Source of the DNA: Streptomyces termitum
Lineage (GTDB): Bacteria; Actinomycetota; Actinomycetes; Streptomycetales; Streptomycetaceae
Assembly (NCBI RefSeq): GCF_014650175.1
Contig: NZ_BMUL01000001.1
Span: 352,013 to 416,012, forward strand
DNA: 64,000 nucleotides
Direction: 5' to 3'
Part shown: piece after piece, positions 19,260 to 27,163 of the stretch
How the letters are laid out: the number at the start of each line of letters is the position of its first letter
Position numbering within the stretch: the stretch's first letter is position 1
Made by a program: the position numbers and the translations under genes
Notes under the pieces: generated by a model
Told to the model about the DNA's origin: nothing
The model's input: only the letters and a program-made list of their open reading frames with translations
Databases searched by the model: none

Positions 19260-20225
19260 TCACTCCTCCCGCAGGAGGGTCACCAACTCCCGTACGGAGG
19301 CGATCGGATCGTCCGCCAGGACGTCCAGGAGCTCCCGCGCCGCGTCCGTGTCGCGGTCGCACAGGCTCTCCGCCGCGGCCTCCCGCACGGCGGCCCTCGG
19401 GTCGCGGGCCAGCTCCGCGAGGAGCGCGTCCGCGCCGGGCGTGGACCGCAGGCCGAGGATCGCGGCGACGGTCGCGCGCACCGCGGGCTCGGCCCCGCCC
19501 GCCAGCTCCCGCAGCAGGGCGTCCGCCCCCGGTGTCCGCCACCCCGACACGGCCCACGCGAGCCGCCGCCGCACCCCCGGGTCGGGATGCCCGGCGAGGG
19601 CGGCCAGCCGCTCCACCGGCCCCCGGCGGCGCAGCTCGTACCCCTGGAGGACCCGGCACAGCTCCTCCGTGTCGCCGCGCGCCTCCGCCCGCTCCAGGCG
19701 GCTCGCCAGCAGCGCGGGCGCGGGCGGCGGCCCGTCCAGGGGGTGCGGGCGCCGCTCCCGCAGCCGCCGGGAGCCGTACTCGCCCCGCACCCGGCAGCCG
19801 GCGCAGACGCACGGGGTGACGCCGTGGGCGCCGGGGAAGTACCGCCAGCCGGCGACCTGCCGCACCGCGCGGATCCGCCGGACCTCGCCGGGCGCGACGG
19901 CCCGGGGCAGAAAGACCTCCCAGCCGAGCGGGTCCGCCAGCTCCCCGATCCGGCGTACGGCCCCGGCCGCCGTCGTCGCGGCGGGCTCCCGGTCGTCGTA
20001 CCGGCCGACGGTCACCGGCTCGTCGTCCGGCAGCCGCACGTGCACGGCCGCGTACCGCCGGGGGCCGGGCCGCCGGGCCAGCTCGCGCAGCCACTGGTGC
20101 GTCACCGGGTACGAGGGCAGCACCGGGAACAGGTACACGCCCCGCCGGGGCCCGAGCGCCTTGATCCCCCCGCGCCGGACGCGCTCCACCCGGTCGCCGG
20201 GGGTCAGGTGCACGAAGGTCGCCAT
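19260..20225 (-). CDS. HEAT-repeat protein with DUF-like N-terminal domain
   Basis: The product is 321 residues. The N-terminal ~140 residues form an unrecognised domain containing CVCAGC (two Cys pairs, possibly metal binding). The C-terminal ~130 residues are HEAT-like helical repeats with regular spacing (PGADALLRELAGGAEPAVRAT, then a near copy PGADALLAELARDPRAAVREA). Such scaffolds usually bind proteins. It lies downstream of the SEL1-repeat gene on the same strand across 67 bp. No signal peptide is visible, so it is probably cytoplasmic. I do not know the substrate or partner. Confidence 0.7.
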   Translation of the reverse strand: MATFVHLTPGDRVERVRRGGIKALGPRRGVYLFPVLPSYPVTHQWLRELARRPGPRRYAAVHVRLPDDEPVTVGRYDDREPAATTAAGAVRRIGELADPLGWEVFLPRAVAPGEVRRIRAVRQVAGWRYFPGAHGVTPCVCAGCRVRGEYGSRRLRERRPHPLDGPPPAPALLASRLERAEARGDTEELCRVLQGYELRRRGPVERLAALAGHPDPGVRRRLAWAVSGWRTPGADALLRELAGGAEPAVRATVAAILGLRSTPGADALLAELARDPRAAVREAAAESLCDRDTDAARELLDVLADDPIASVRELVTLLREE

Positions 20226-20262
20226 GCGGCGATGCTAGGGCCTGTCCGGCGGAGCTTCGCGG

Positions 20263-20290
20263 GCCCCCGGCCTCGCGCGGGGCCGGGGGC
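20263..20290 (-). terminator. GC-rich hairpin after the SEL1-repeat gene
   Basis: GCCCCCGGCC (20263-20272) pairs perfectly with GGCCGGGGGC (20281-20290), with an 8-nt loop, directly beyond the stop of the minus-strand gene at 20293. There is no U-run, as is common for Streptomyces terminators. Confidence 0.5.
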
Positions 20291-20292
20291 GG

Positions 20293-21123
20293 TCAGGGCA
20301 GGAAGGGGAGCAGGGCGTCGGCCGCGCCCGGGGTGCCGGCGAGCCGGCCGGCCCGGCGGATGCCCTCCGCGTCGAGGGCGCCCGCCTTCACCAGCGCTAT
20401 GGCCTCGTGGACGCCGTCCCCGTCGCCGTGCGCGAACATCACGAGGAACCAGCGCACCGCCTCCACCGGGTCGGGCGCGGTGCCGAAGCCGTCGCGGTAC
20501 CAGGAGGCGGCGGCGTGCATGGCGCCGATGTGGCCGCGCCCGGCGGCCCACAGGTACCAGCCGAGGGCCTCCTCGTCCCGGTCGACGGCGGCCAGCCGGT
20601 CGGCGAGGACCGCCCCGGCCTCCTCGACGCCCTGCTCGGCGGCGGTCCGCAGCAGGGCCAGGGCCTCGTCGAAGTCGTCGGAGAGCTGTCCCAGGTTGAA
20701 GGCGGCGTACGGGTCCCCGGCCTCCGCCGCCGCCCGGAAGAGGGCCTTGGCCGTGACCGGGTCGGCCGGGACGCCGAGGCCGTTGGCCAGCAGGTGCCCG
20801 TAGGTGCGCTGGCCCGCCGGGTGCCGGGCGTCGGCCGCCGCGCGGGCGTAGGCCGCGGCCGTCGGCAGCGCGGACCCGTCGGAGTGCTCCAGCAGGATGC
20901 CGGCGATCAGGGCCGCCGCGTCGGCCGAACCGGCGTCGGCGAGCGGCACGAGCCCGCCGACGACCCGCACGGCGAGGTCGGCGCCCTCCGCGCTGCCCTC
21001 GGTCGCGGCCCGTACGAAGGCGTGTCCGGCGGCCAGCCAGTCCCCGGCGGCGACGGCCTCCCGCCCCGCCTCCAAGTCGTCGTGCGCGGGGTCGCCCGCG
21101 CGCTCGTCCATGCGGTGGTCCAT
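20293..21123 (-). CDS. SEL1/TPR-repeat protein
   Basis: A 276-residue soluble protein made of SEL1-like helical repeats: YGHLLANGLGVPADPVTAKA, FRAAAEAGDPYAAFNLGQLS and WYRDGFGTAPDPVEAVRWF. Such repeats form superhelical protein-binding scaffolds. Two in-frame starts are possible, ATG 21123 and ATG 21111; neither has a clear ribosome-binding site. The gene sits between a small membrane-protein gene and the HEAT-repeat gene, all on the minus strand, so the three may be co-transcribed. No enzymatic motif is present. Confidence 0.75.
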   Translation of the reverse strand: MDHRMDERAGDPAHDDLEAGREAVAAGDWLAAGHAFVRAATEGSAEGADLAVRVVGGLVPLADAGSADAAALIAGILLEHSDGSALPTAAAYARAAADARHPAGQRTYGHLLANGLGVPADPVTAKALFRAAAEAGDPYAAFNLGQLSDDFDEALALLRTAAEQGVEEAGAVLADRLAAVDRDEEALGWYLWAAGRGHIGAMHAAASWYRDGFGTAPDPVEAVRWFLVMFAHGDGDGVHEAIALVKAGALDAEGIRRAGRLAGTPGAADALLPFLP

Positions 21124-21171
21124 GCGCGGGAGGCTACAGCGGCGCGCGCCGCCCCACAGGCCCCTTCCGCA

Positions 21172-21396
21172 TCAACGGTTCCCGGCCATCACGACCCAGA
21201 CCGCCGCGACCACGAACCCCACCAGGAGCACCGCCCCGGCCACCAGCGCGCACCCGAGCGCCCCGGACACCCCGGCGATAGCCGTCCATCCGATCCGCTC
21301 GGCCCGCGCGGCCCGCCGCTCGGCGTCCCGCAGCCCGTCGTCGCCGTCCCCGGCGTACGCGTCGTGCCCGGCGTGTCTGTCGTGTCTGTCGGCCAT
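21172..21396 (-). CDS. Small single-helix membrane protein
   Basis: The product is 74 residues: a charged His/Asp/Arg-rich N-terminus (about 1-34) and one long hydrophobic segment (about 37-70) that could form one or two helices. The family is not recognised. The start ATG 21396 lies 48 bp upstream of the SEL1 gene in the same direction. Confidence 0.55.
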   Translation of the reverse strand: MADRHDRHAGHDAYAGDGDDGLRDAERRAARAERIGWTAIAGVSGALGCALVAGAVLLVGFVVAAVWVVMAGNR

Positions 21397-21485
21397 GTGC
21401 CACCCCCTGGGAGGGACCCTACGCCCCGGCCGACCGGCAGAATCGGGCGGACGGGTCGGGACGGAGCGGAGCGGGGAGCGGGCGC

Positions 21486-22073
21486 GTGGGGCGGCGGGAG
21501 TGGGAGCGGAAGGTGGCGCGGCGGCTGGAGCGGGCGGGGGTGGAGCTGCGGCCCGGGGGCGTGCCGGAGGGGGCGGTCCCGCACGTCTTCGGGGCGGAGC
21601 GGGAGCGGCACGCCGGGGGCTTCCAACTGGACTACGGGACGCCGCGCCTGGTGGAGCGACTCAACGAGAGCTGGTACGAACTCGCCTCCTCCATCGGCCT
21701 GTTCGACGGGGACGGCGAGTTCCTGCTCATGCTGCCGAGGACCGCCCGGACGGCCGAGCAGCACCGGCGGAGGCACGACATGCCGGTCTGGCGCCGGGTC
21801 CGGCTGCGGGAGCGGTGGGACCTCATGGGCACGGGAGCGGCGGGTTTCCTCGGCACCCGTGCGGGCCATCCGGGCTTCGCCGCGCTCGCCCTCGACGGGG
21901 GCGTCTGGATCCTGGTGGACACCTACGAGACGGGCGTCGGCGCGTACGCGGTGCGGGATCCGGCACGGTCCCCGGGGGTCCTGCGCCAGTTGGAGCGGGA
22001 GGTGCGGGCGGGGAGGGGCCGGGACCGGGACTTCCTGCGGGAGACCGCCGCCTGGCTGGAGCGGAGGAACTGA
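21486..22073 (+). CDS. Uncharacterised 195-residue protein
   Basis: A soluble protein with no recognised domain. It begins with basic helices (REWERKVARRLERAG) and contains several aromatic-rich strands (ESWYELASSIGLFDGDGEF, then FAALALDGGVWILVDTYE). GTG 21486 is the likely start, although the ribosome-binding site is poor. It is divergent from the small membrane gene across 89 bp and convergent with the DUF4097 lipoprotein gene 20 bp away. Codon use looks native. No function is suggested. Confidence 0.55.
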   Translation: MGRREWERKVARRLERAGVELRPGGVPEGAVPHVFGAERERHAGGFQLDYGTPRLVERLNESWYELASSIGLFDGDGEFLLMLPRTARTAEQHRRRHDMPVWRRVRLRERWDLMGTGAAGFLGTRAGHPGFAALALDGGVWILVDTYETGVGAYAVRDPARSPGVLRQLEREVRAGRGRDRDFLRETAAWLERRN

Positions 22074-22093
22074 GACGGGCCGGGGGCGCGGGG

Positions 22094-22825
22094 TCAGGAG
22101 TGCCGGGCGGTGATGTCGCCGTTGTCGCTCGTGAGGTCGAGGGCGTAGGTGCCCGCCGGGTCGGTGGGGACGCCGATGTCCTTCCGGCCGTTGTCCGTGG
22201 TGGCGGTCACCCGGTAGCGGGCCTTCGGGACGGTGACGCGGATCGCCCCGTTGGAGGTCCCGGCCCGGACGTCGGCGGGGGTGGCCGGGGCGAGGGTGAC
22301 GTCCCCGTTGGTGGTGTGGGCCTCGATCCGGGGGCCCTTGATGTTCCGGCCGGTGATCCGGCCGTTGGAGCTGCGCACGTCCACCGTGCCGGTCACGCCG
22401 TCGAGTTCGATCCGGCCGTTCCCGGAGGTGATCCGCACCGCCCCCACCTCGTTCAGGCGGACGTCGCCGTTGGACACCCCGCCGGTCACGGGCAGGCCGG
22501 CGGGCAGGTCGACGGTGTAGCGGACCGAGCAGCGGTCGCCGCAGCCGCGCAGGACGAGGACGCCGTCCTCGATCCGGTGGCTGGCGCCCTCGGGCCGGTC
22601 GCCCCGGTACTGGACCTCGCGGTGCAGCGACGGACTCCCGCCGCCGGTGCGCCCGTTGAGGGTGACGCCGCCCGATCCGTTCTCCAGCCGCACCGAGGTG
22701 ATCTTCTCGCCGAGCGTGCCGTCGTCCTCGAAGGTCGAGCTCATGAGCGGCCCGCACGCGGCGAGTCCGGCGGTCGTGAGGCCGGCCGCGGCCAGGATGA
22801 CGAGGCGGTGCGGTCGTCGGCGCAT
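22094..22825 (-). CDS. DUF4097-type beta-helical lipoprotein
   Basis: A 243-residue lipoprotein. The lipobox LAAC gives acylation at C24 after a basic, hydrophobic signal. The body is a repeating beta-solenoid typical of DUF4097, with SNGDVRL, SGNGRIEL, SSNGRITG, TTNGDVTL, TSNGAIRV and SDNGDITA at roughly 20-residue intervals. Such proteins sit on the outer face of the membrane; their role is unknown and they are sometimes linked to envelope stress systems. ATG 22825 is chosen because the signal peptide begins there. The gene is separate from the serine hydrolase gene upstream (218 bp). Confidence 0.82.
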   Translation of the reverse strand: MRRRPHRLVILAAAGLTTAGLAACGPLMSSTFEDDGTLGEKITSVRLENGSGGVTLNGRTGGGSPSLHREVQYRGDRPEGASHRIEDGVLVLRGCGDRCSVRYTVDLPAGLPVTGGVSNGDVRLNEVGAVRITSGNGRIELDGVTGTVDVRSSNGRITGRNIKGPRIEAHTTNGDVTLAPATPADVRAGTSNGAIRVTVPKARYRVTATTDNGRKDIGVPTDPAGTYALDLTSDNGDITARHS

Positions 22826-23042
22826 GGGTGTCCCCCGTGTTCTCAAGGTGTCGGGTGCCCGGCGTCCGTCGTGGCGCCGGTGTACGTCGACGCTAGGGGA
22901 GCCGGCGGTCACGGGACCATGGGGCAGACCCCCGGACCGGAGCGGGCGGACCCCACCCCCGTACGGGTGCGCCCCGGGGGTGCGCTCCGGGGCGCGGGGC
23001 GGGGGTACGGGGCCGGGGCGCGGGGTCGGGCCCGGGGCGCGG

Positions 23043-24212
23043 TCAGCGGCAGAGGGCCGCGTCCACGGTCTCGTTCGCGTGCTTCTCCGCGGTGCCGTCG
23101 CCGCCCGGGATGGTGGTGACGGCGAGGTGCGCGGCGCGGCCGTCCTCGGTGACGCCGCCGAAGGTCGCGTATCCCGGGATGCCGCCGCCGTGCCCCCAGG
23201 AGACGCCGCCGCAGGAGAGCGGGGTGCTCATGATGCCGAGGCCGTAGCGGGCCCCGGGGGCGACCGCGTCGGCGGGGACGGTGGCGCGCATCTGGGCGAG
23301 CTGGGCCGGGGGCAGCAGCCGGCCGCCGAGCAGCGCGCCGTAGAACCGGTTGAGGTCGCCGTTGGTCGAGATCATCGCGCCGGCCGCCCAGCCCCAGGAC
23401 GGGTCCAGCACCGTGTAGTCGCGCGGCGTGCCGTCCTCGGTGCGCTGGTAGCCCTTGGGGTGGGGGCCGGGGATCGTCATGTCGCCGGGGGTGGGGAAGG
23501 AGGTGTGGCGCAGGCCGACGCGGTCGATGATCCGCCGGGTGACCTCCTCGCCGAAGGGGCGGCCGGTGGTCTTCTGGACGATCAGGCCCGCCACCAGGTA
23601 GTTGGTGTTGCTGTACTCCCACCGGGCGCCGGGTGCGAAGTGGGCCTTCTTGACCAGGGCGGCGTCGAGGAGTTCGCGCGGCTCGAAGTAGCGCCGGGGG
23701 GCGTCGAGCACGGCCTTCTGGTCGACGTAGTCGGGCAGGCCGCTGGTGTGCTGGAGGAGCTGGCGGACGGTGATGGTCCGGCCGTCGATGCCGTCGCCGC
23801 GCAGCAGGCCGGGCAGGTAGGTGTCGACGCTCGCGTCGAGGCCGAGCTTCCCCTCGGCGACGAGCTGGAGCACGACGACGGCGGTGAACGCCTTCGTGTT
23901 GCTGCCGATCCGCACCCGGCCGTCCCGGGGCACCTTGGCCCCGGTGACCACGTCGCCGACCCCGGCGGTGTAGGCGCGGGTGCGGCCGTCGCGGCCGGTG
24001 ACGGTGGCGAGGGCGCCGGGCACCCCGTCCTGCGCGACCAGGCCGTCGAGCCGCTGCTGTACGGAGTCCGGCCGGGGCGCGGCGGAGACGGAGGCCGGTG
24101 CCAGGACCCCGGCCAGCACGGCGGCGGCCGCGGCGGCCACGACCGCCGCCACCGCGCGCCCGCGCCTGCGGGGCCGGTGCGGACGGGGGTGCGCCGATGC
24201 GTTCTCGTTCAT
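23043..24212 (-). CDS. Secreted serine hydrolase related to R61 DD-carboxypeptidase
   Basis: The product is 389 residues with a basic N-region and a long hydrophobic signal (about 19-45). This is a class C beta-lactamase/DD-peptidase-fold protein. It has SxxK at S104-K107 (GSNTK), YSN at Y200-N202 (EYSNTNY) and HGG at H341 (GHGGGIPG). R61-type enzymes have HTG at the last position, so the substitution is worth noting. Strings such as AVVVLQLVAEGKLGLDASV and TYLPGLL match the S. R61 DD-peptidase closely. D-alanyl-D-alanine cleavage in peptidoglycan is probable; an esterase or peptidase role is the alternative. Cys334 and Cys388 could form a disulfide. Confidence 0.88.
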   Translation of the reverse strand: MNENASAHPRPHRPRRRGRAVAAVVAAAAAAVLAGVLAPASVSAAPRPDSVQQRLDGLVAQDGVPGALATVTGRDGRTRAYTAGVGDVVTGAKVPRDGRVRIGSNTKAFTAVVVLQLVAEGKLGLDASVDTYLPGLLRGDGIDGRTITVRQLLQHTSGLPDYVDQKAVLDAPRRYFEPRELLDAALVKKAHFAPGARWEYSNTNYLVAGLIVQKTTGRPFGEEVTRRIIDRVGLRHTSFPTPGDMTIPGPHPKGYQRTEDGTPRDYTVLDPSWGWAAGAMISTNGDLNRFYGALLGGRLLPPAQLAQMRATVPADAVAPGARYGLGIMSTPLSCGGVSWGHGGGIPGYATFGGVTEDGRAAHLAVTTIPGGDGTAEKHANETVDAALCR

Positions 24213-24505
24213 GGGAAAGCCCCTCTGAGCAGGGCGCCGGAGCTCTTCGCGGCGCCCTCCAAGAGGACCATCCGCCACCCCGCCGATCCGTCGCCGCGAA
24301 GAACGAGACCGCACCGGGAACGTGCTCCGGGTCACCCCTCCACCTGGGACCGTACTCCCGGGCCCGCCCGGCCCCCGCCGGGCACGACGCCCTCCGACCG
24401 GGCGCCACCACAACGGTGCTGACGGCGCGTCGGAGTAGGGGCGGCGCGGTCCCGCCGGTTCAGTCGGCGGGTTCCATCAAGCACATCAACCGTGAAGGAG
24501 TCACC
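24213..24505. promoter_or_regulatory. Divergent intergenic region upstream of the small-peptide gene
   Basis: 293 bp with no gene that I accept. It should hold the promoters of the serine hydrolase (minus) and of the peptide/methyltransferase pair (plus). A ribosome-binding site AAGGAG at 24495-24500 serves the peptide gene. No operator was recognised. Confidence 0.4.
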
Positions 24506-24646
24506 ATGGGTTGGGGAACGGGCAAGGGCGGTTCGAGCGGCGGCGGCAAGCACGGAGGGAACAAGGACTTCAACACGAGCGGATCGAACCCGGACTCGCA
24601 GAAGCCCAAGGAAGAGCCGAAGCACAAGAAGGACGAGAAGAAGTGA
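24506..24646 (+). CDS. Candidate RiPP precursor peptide (Gly/Lys-rich, 46 residues)
   Basis: The first half is rich in Gly, Ser and Lys with one Trp (W3) and no Cys; the second half is very charged and ends in KKDEKK. There are ten lysines against six acidic residues, so the peptide is net basic. Its Asp residues are D21 (before Phe), D30 (before Ser) and D43 (before Glu). AAGGAG lies 5 nt before ATG 24506. The stop overlaps the start of the PIMT-like methyltransferase gene (GTGA at 24643-24646), a translational-coupling arrangement. A short basic peptide paired with an acidic PIMT-like methyltransferase is the gene arrangement of imiditides, where a specific Asp becomes an aspartimide. D30-S31 is the most aspartimide-prone pair. 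Precursor status is inference. The alternative is an unrelated small protein. Confidence 0.7.
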   Translation: MGWGTGKGGSSGGGKHGGNKDFNTSGSNPDSQKPKEEPKHKKDEKK

Positions 24647-25818
24647 AGGCGATCAACCCGGAGTCGGAGCGCGCGGCCATCCGTGCCCTAGGTGCCTCTC
24701 TCGAAGCTGACGGCTTCCTGCCGCAGGAGTGGGAGGCCGCCGTGTGGGCCGTGCCCCGCTCCGCCTACGTACCGGATCGCATCTACGTGGGTGACGATCT
24801 CACGCCGTTAGACCGTGCCGACGACCCGGAGGCGTGGCTGAAGGCGGTCTACGCCGACGCCCCCGTGGTGACGCAGATCAACGACGGCCAGGACCCGGAC
24901 GATCCCGACGACCGGGACCCGTCCAGCTCCGCCAGCGCCCCCGGTGTCGTGTTCCGCATGCTCGCGCTCGCCGACCTCCAGGACGGACACAAGGTTCTGG
25001 AGATCGGGACGGGCACGGGCTGGAATGCCGGGCTCCTCTCCCGCGCCGTGGGCGGGGAGAACGTCGTCTCCGTCGAGGTGGACGAGGCCCTTGCCGGCGA
25101 GGCCGCCGCGCGTCTCAAGGCCGAGGAGACGGGCGCGACGGTCATCGCCGGGGACGGGGCCGAGGGGTACGCGGGCCGTGCCCCGTACGACAGGGTGATC
25201 GCCACCTGTTCCGTGCGGTCCGTGCCGTTCGCGTGGGTCGCGCAGACCCGCCCCGGCGGAATCATCCTCACGCCGTGGGACTCGGCATGGTGCAACTACG
25301 GGTTGCTGCGGCTCGTGGCGAAGGGCGACGGCCGGACGGCCGAGGGGGTGTTCACGGGGTACTCGGCGTTCATGCTCCTGAGGAGTCAGCGCAACCGGCT
25401 CAAGCTCTACCGCGACGTGGTGCACGACGAGCACGTCCCCCGGGAGAGCGCCACCTCGCTGACTCCGTGGGCTGTGGCGGGCGACGACCTGTCGGCGCAG
25501 TTCTCCGTGGGCCTGGCTGTCCCGGACGTCTGGCACGTGTGGCAGCCGAATCCCGTCCCGGGCGTCATGTCCCGGCTGTGGCTGGGCACGGCCGACGCGA
25601 CATCGTGGGCGGCCGTCGACTACGACGGAGAGACCGAGGAAGAGTTCAAGGTCTACCAACACGGCCCCGCCAGCCTGTGGAACGCGGTGAAGGACGCGTA
25701 CACGTGGTGGGTCGACCAGGGGCGGCCGGATCCCGGCCGATTCGGCATGACGGTCACGCCCGAGGGGCAGACGGCATGGCTTGACGGGCCCGACCGGCCG
25801 GTCCCGCTCACGTACTGA
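24643..25818 (+). CDS. PIMT-like O-methyltransferase with C-terminal extension (putative aspartimide-forming)
   Basis: The product is 391 residues. It resembles protein-L-isoaspartate O-methyltransferase: a pre-motif segment with VYADAPVVTQIN, an SSSA stretch, and the SAM-binding motif VLEIGTGTGW (118-127) followed by EVDEALA. Ordinary PIMT is about 210-230 residues; this one has ~160 extra C-terminal residues, as PIMT homologues assigned to RiPP pathways often do. The N-terminal 95 residues are strongly acidic (QDPDDPDDRDP), complementing the basic peptide encoded just upstream. GTG 24643 overlaps the peptide stop. Codon 56 (24808-24810) is TTA, so translation may require bldA tRNA. No ATP-grasp, LanB/C or protease gene is adjacent, which argues against graspetide or lanthipeptide assignment. 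A stand-alone repair enzyme is the alternative. Confidence 0.85.
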   Translation: MKAINPESERAAIRALGASLEADGFLPQEWEAAVWAVPRSAYVPDRIYVGDDLTPLDRADDPEAWLKAVYADAPVVTQINDGQDPDDPDDRDPSSSASAPGVVFRMLALADLQDGHKVLEIGTGTGWNAGLLSRAVGGENVVSVEVDEALAGEAAARLKAEETGATVIAGDGAEGYAGRAPYDRVIATCSVRSVPFAWVAQTRPGGIILTPWDSAWCNYGLLRLVAKGDGRTAEGVFTGYSAFMLLRSQRNRLKLYRDVVHDEHVPRESATSLTPWAVAGDDLSAQFSVGLAVPDVWHVWQPNPVPGVMSRLWLGTADATSWAAVDYDGETEEEFKVYQHGPASLWNAVKDAYTWWVDQGRPDPGRFGMTVTPEGQTAWLDGPDRPVPLTY

Positions 25819-26250
25819 ACCAGGCAGCCACACGGCACCGTGCGCTTTCCAAGCCCGGCGTCTCGGAGAACCGCCGACCGAGGACGACGGTCCCGTAGCG
25901 GGCGAGTTCGCCCCGTCTGTGCGCCCCCGTGGCGCAGAGGCGGGGTTACTGCGCGTCCTGGCGTTCGTCCTCGCCGCGGTCGCTCACCTGTGCCCCGCTG
26001 CGGCACGGTGTACACGTACCCGTGCCCGGAGAGCTTGAGCCGGACGCGTAGACCGCCAGACAGCGAAAACGCCCCGTGCGGCTCAACTGCCGTGCGGGGC
26101 TTCCGTCTTCTCTGACGCGCTCGTATCCCCTCCCCTCCGGAAGGCCGGATGTGCGGGCGGACGGAGGGCCGGCCTAGGGGGCCCTGTCGGAGCCTGCCGA
26201 TACGGTTCCCGCGTCCGCGCCCGCATCCGATCCGCCCCAGGGGGAACCCC
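25819..26250. other. Gene-free gap after the methyltransferase
   Basis: 432 bp. Open frames here have no ribosome-binding site and no coherent protein features. The only clear element is a hairpin terminator at 26071-26108. The last ~60 bp before the hydrolase gene contain its AGGGGGAA ribosome-binding site. Confidence 0.45.
26071..26108 (+). terminator. Terminator of the peptide-methyltransferase unit
   Basis: GCCCCGTGCGG (26071-26081) pairs with CCGTGCGGGGC (26090-26100) using two G-T wobbles, followed by TTCCGTCTT. It is preceded by AAAA. It lies about 250 bp beyond the methyltransferase stop. Confidence 0.7.
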
Positions 26251-26937
26251 ATGGACATCCTGCTCGTCGCCGGTCTCTGGTTCGACGGCTCCGTGTGGGA
26301 CGAGGTCGTCCCCGAGCTGGCCGCGCTCGGGCACCGGCCCGTGCCGCTCACCCTGCCGGGTCAGGGCGACGGGACCTCCGTCGCGTCGCTCGGCGACCAG
26401 GTGGCGGCGGTGGTCGCCGCCGTGGACGCGGCGGAGGGGAAGCCGCTGGTGGTGGGGCATTCGGCGGCGTCGACGCTGGCCTGGGCGGCGGCCGACGCGC
26501 GCCCGGGGGAGGTGGCGGGGGTCGTGCTGGTCGGCGGTTTCCCGGTCCCCGACGGGCGGGCCTACGCCGACTTCTTCCCGGTCGAGGACGGCGTGATGCC
26601 GTTCCCGGGCTGGGCCCCCTTCGAGGGCTTGGACGCCGCCGACCTGGACGAGGAGGCCCGCGCCCGGCTGGCGTCCGTCGCGGTGCCGGTCCCCGAGGGG
26701 GTCGCCCGGGGGATCGTGCGCCTGGCCGACGAGCGCCGTTTCGACGTCCCCGTCGTGGTCGTCTGCCCGGAGTTCACCCCCGCCCAGGCGAAGGAGTGGG
26801 TGGCCGGCGGCGACAGCCCGGACCTGGCCCGCGCGGCCGACGTCACGTACGTGGACCTCGACTCGGGCCACTGGCCGATGGCCACCCGCCCCCGCGAACT
26901 GGCCCACGTCCTGGCGGAGGCGGCCGACAGGCTCTGA
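26251..26937 (+). CDS. Alpha/beta hydrolase
   Basis: A 228-residue compact alpha/beta-hydrolase. It has the oxyanion-side strand ILLVAGLWFDGSVWD, the nucleophile elbow VVGHSAAS, and a C-terminal catalytic histidine in DLDSGHWPMATRP. The size and the GHSAA elbow resemble small esterases of the salicylate-binding-protein type. ATG 26251 has AGGGGGAA upstream. The substrate is unknown. It is followed by a 226-bp gap and a membrane-protein gene. Confidence 0.8.
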   Translation: MDILLVAGLWFDGSVWDEVVPELAALGHRPVPLTLPGQGDGTSVASLGDQVAAVVAAVDAAEGKPLVVGHSAASTLAWAAADARPGEVAGVVLVGGFPVPDGRAYADFFPVEDGVMPFPGWAPFEGLDAADLDEEARARLASVAVPVPEGVARGIVRLADERRFDVPVVVVCPEFTPAQAKEWVAGGDSPDLARAADVTYVDLDSGHWPMATRPRELAHVLAEAADRL

Positions 26938-27163
26938 CGGCCCCGGCGCCCCCCTCGTACCGCCAACATGCCTTGGAGGGAAAGGTGTTCGCCTTCCCCT
27001 GCCCGCCCGTGGTCATCCCCAGGGCGCACGGGCCGGGGGCGCCGTCAGCCGGGAAGCGCACCGGGAGTGGGACCGGCGGGCGACGCGCCGGGAGGGGCCG
27101 GGCTGGAAGCGTGGGAACCGCCGGCGCCGAAGCGGGCGCCCACCGACGGCCCGAGGAGCACGC

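Noticed and set aside
19228..20094. Frames on either strand opposite the HEAT-repeat gene
   Set aside because: Very high Arg/Gly/Ala content and no starts with ribosome-binding sites; the HEAT-repeat frame explains the region.
24506..25818. The methyltransferase as part of a lanthipeptide (FxLD-type) or graspetide cluster
   Set aside because: No LanB, LanC, LanM-type or ATP-grasp gene is in the vicinity, and the peptide has no Cys and no graspetide-like core.
25840..26115. A 91-codon plus-strand frame after the methyltransferase
   Set aside because: It has no ribosome-binding site, an Arg/Pro-rich shadow-like composition, and runs through a terminator hairpin.
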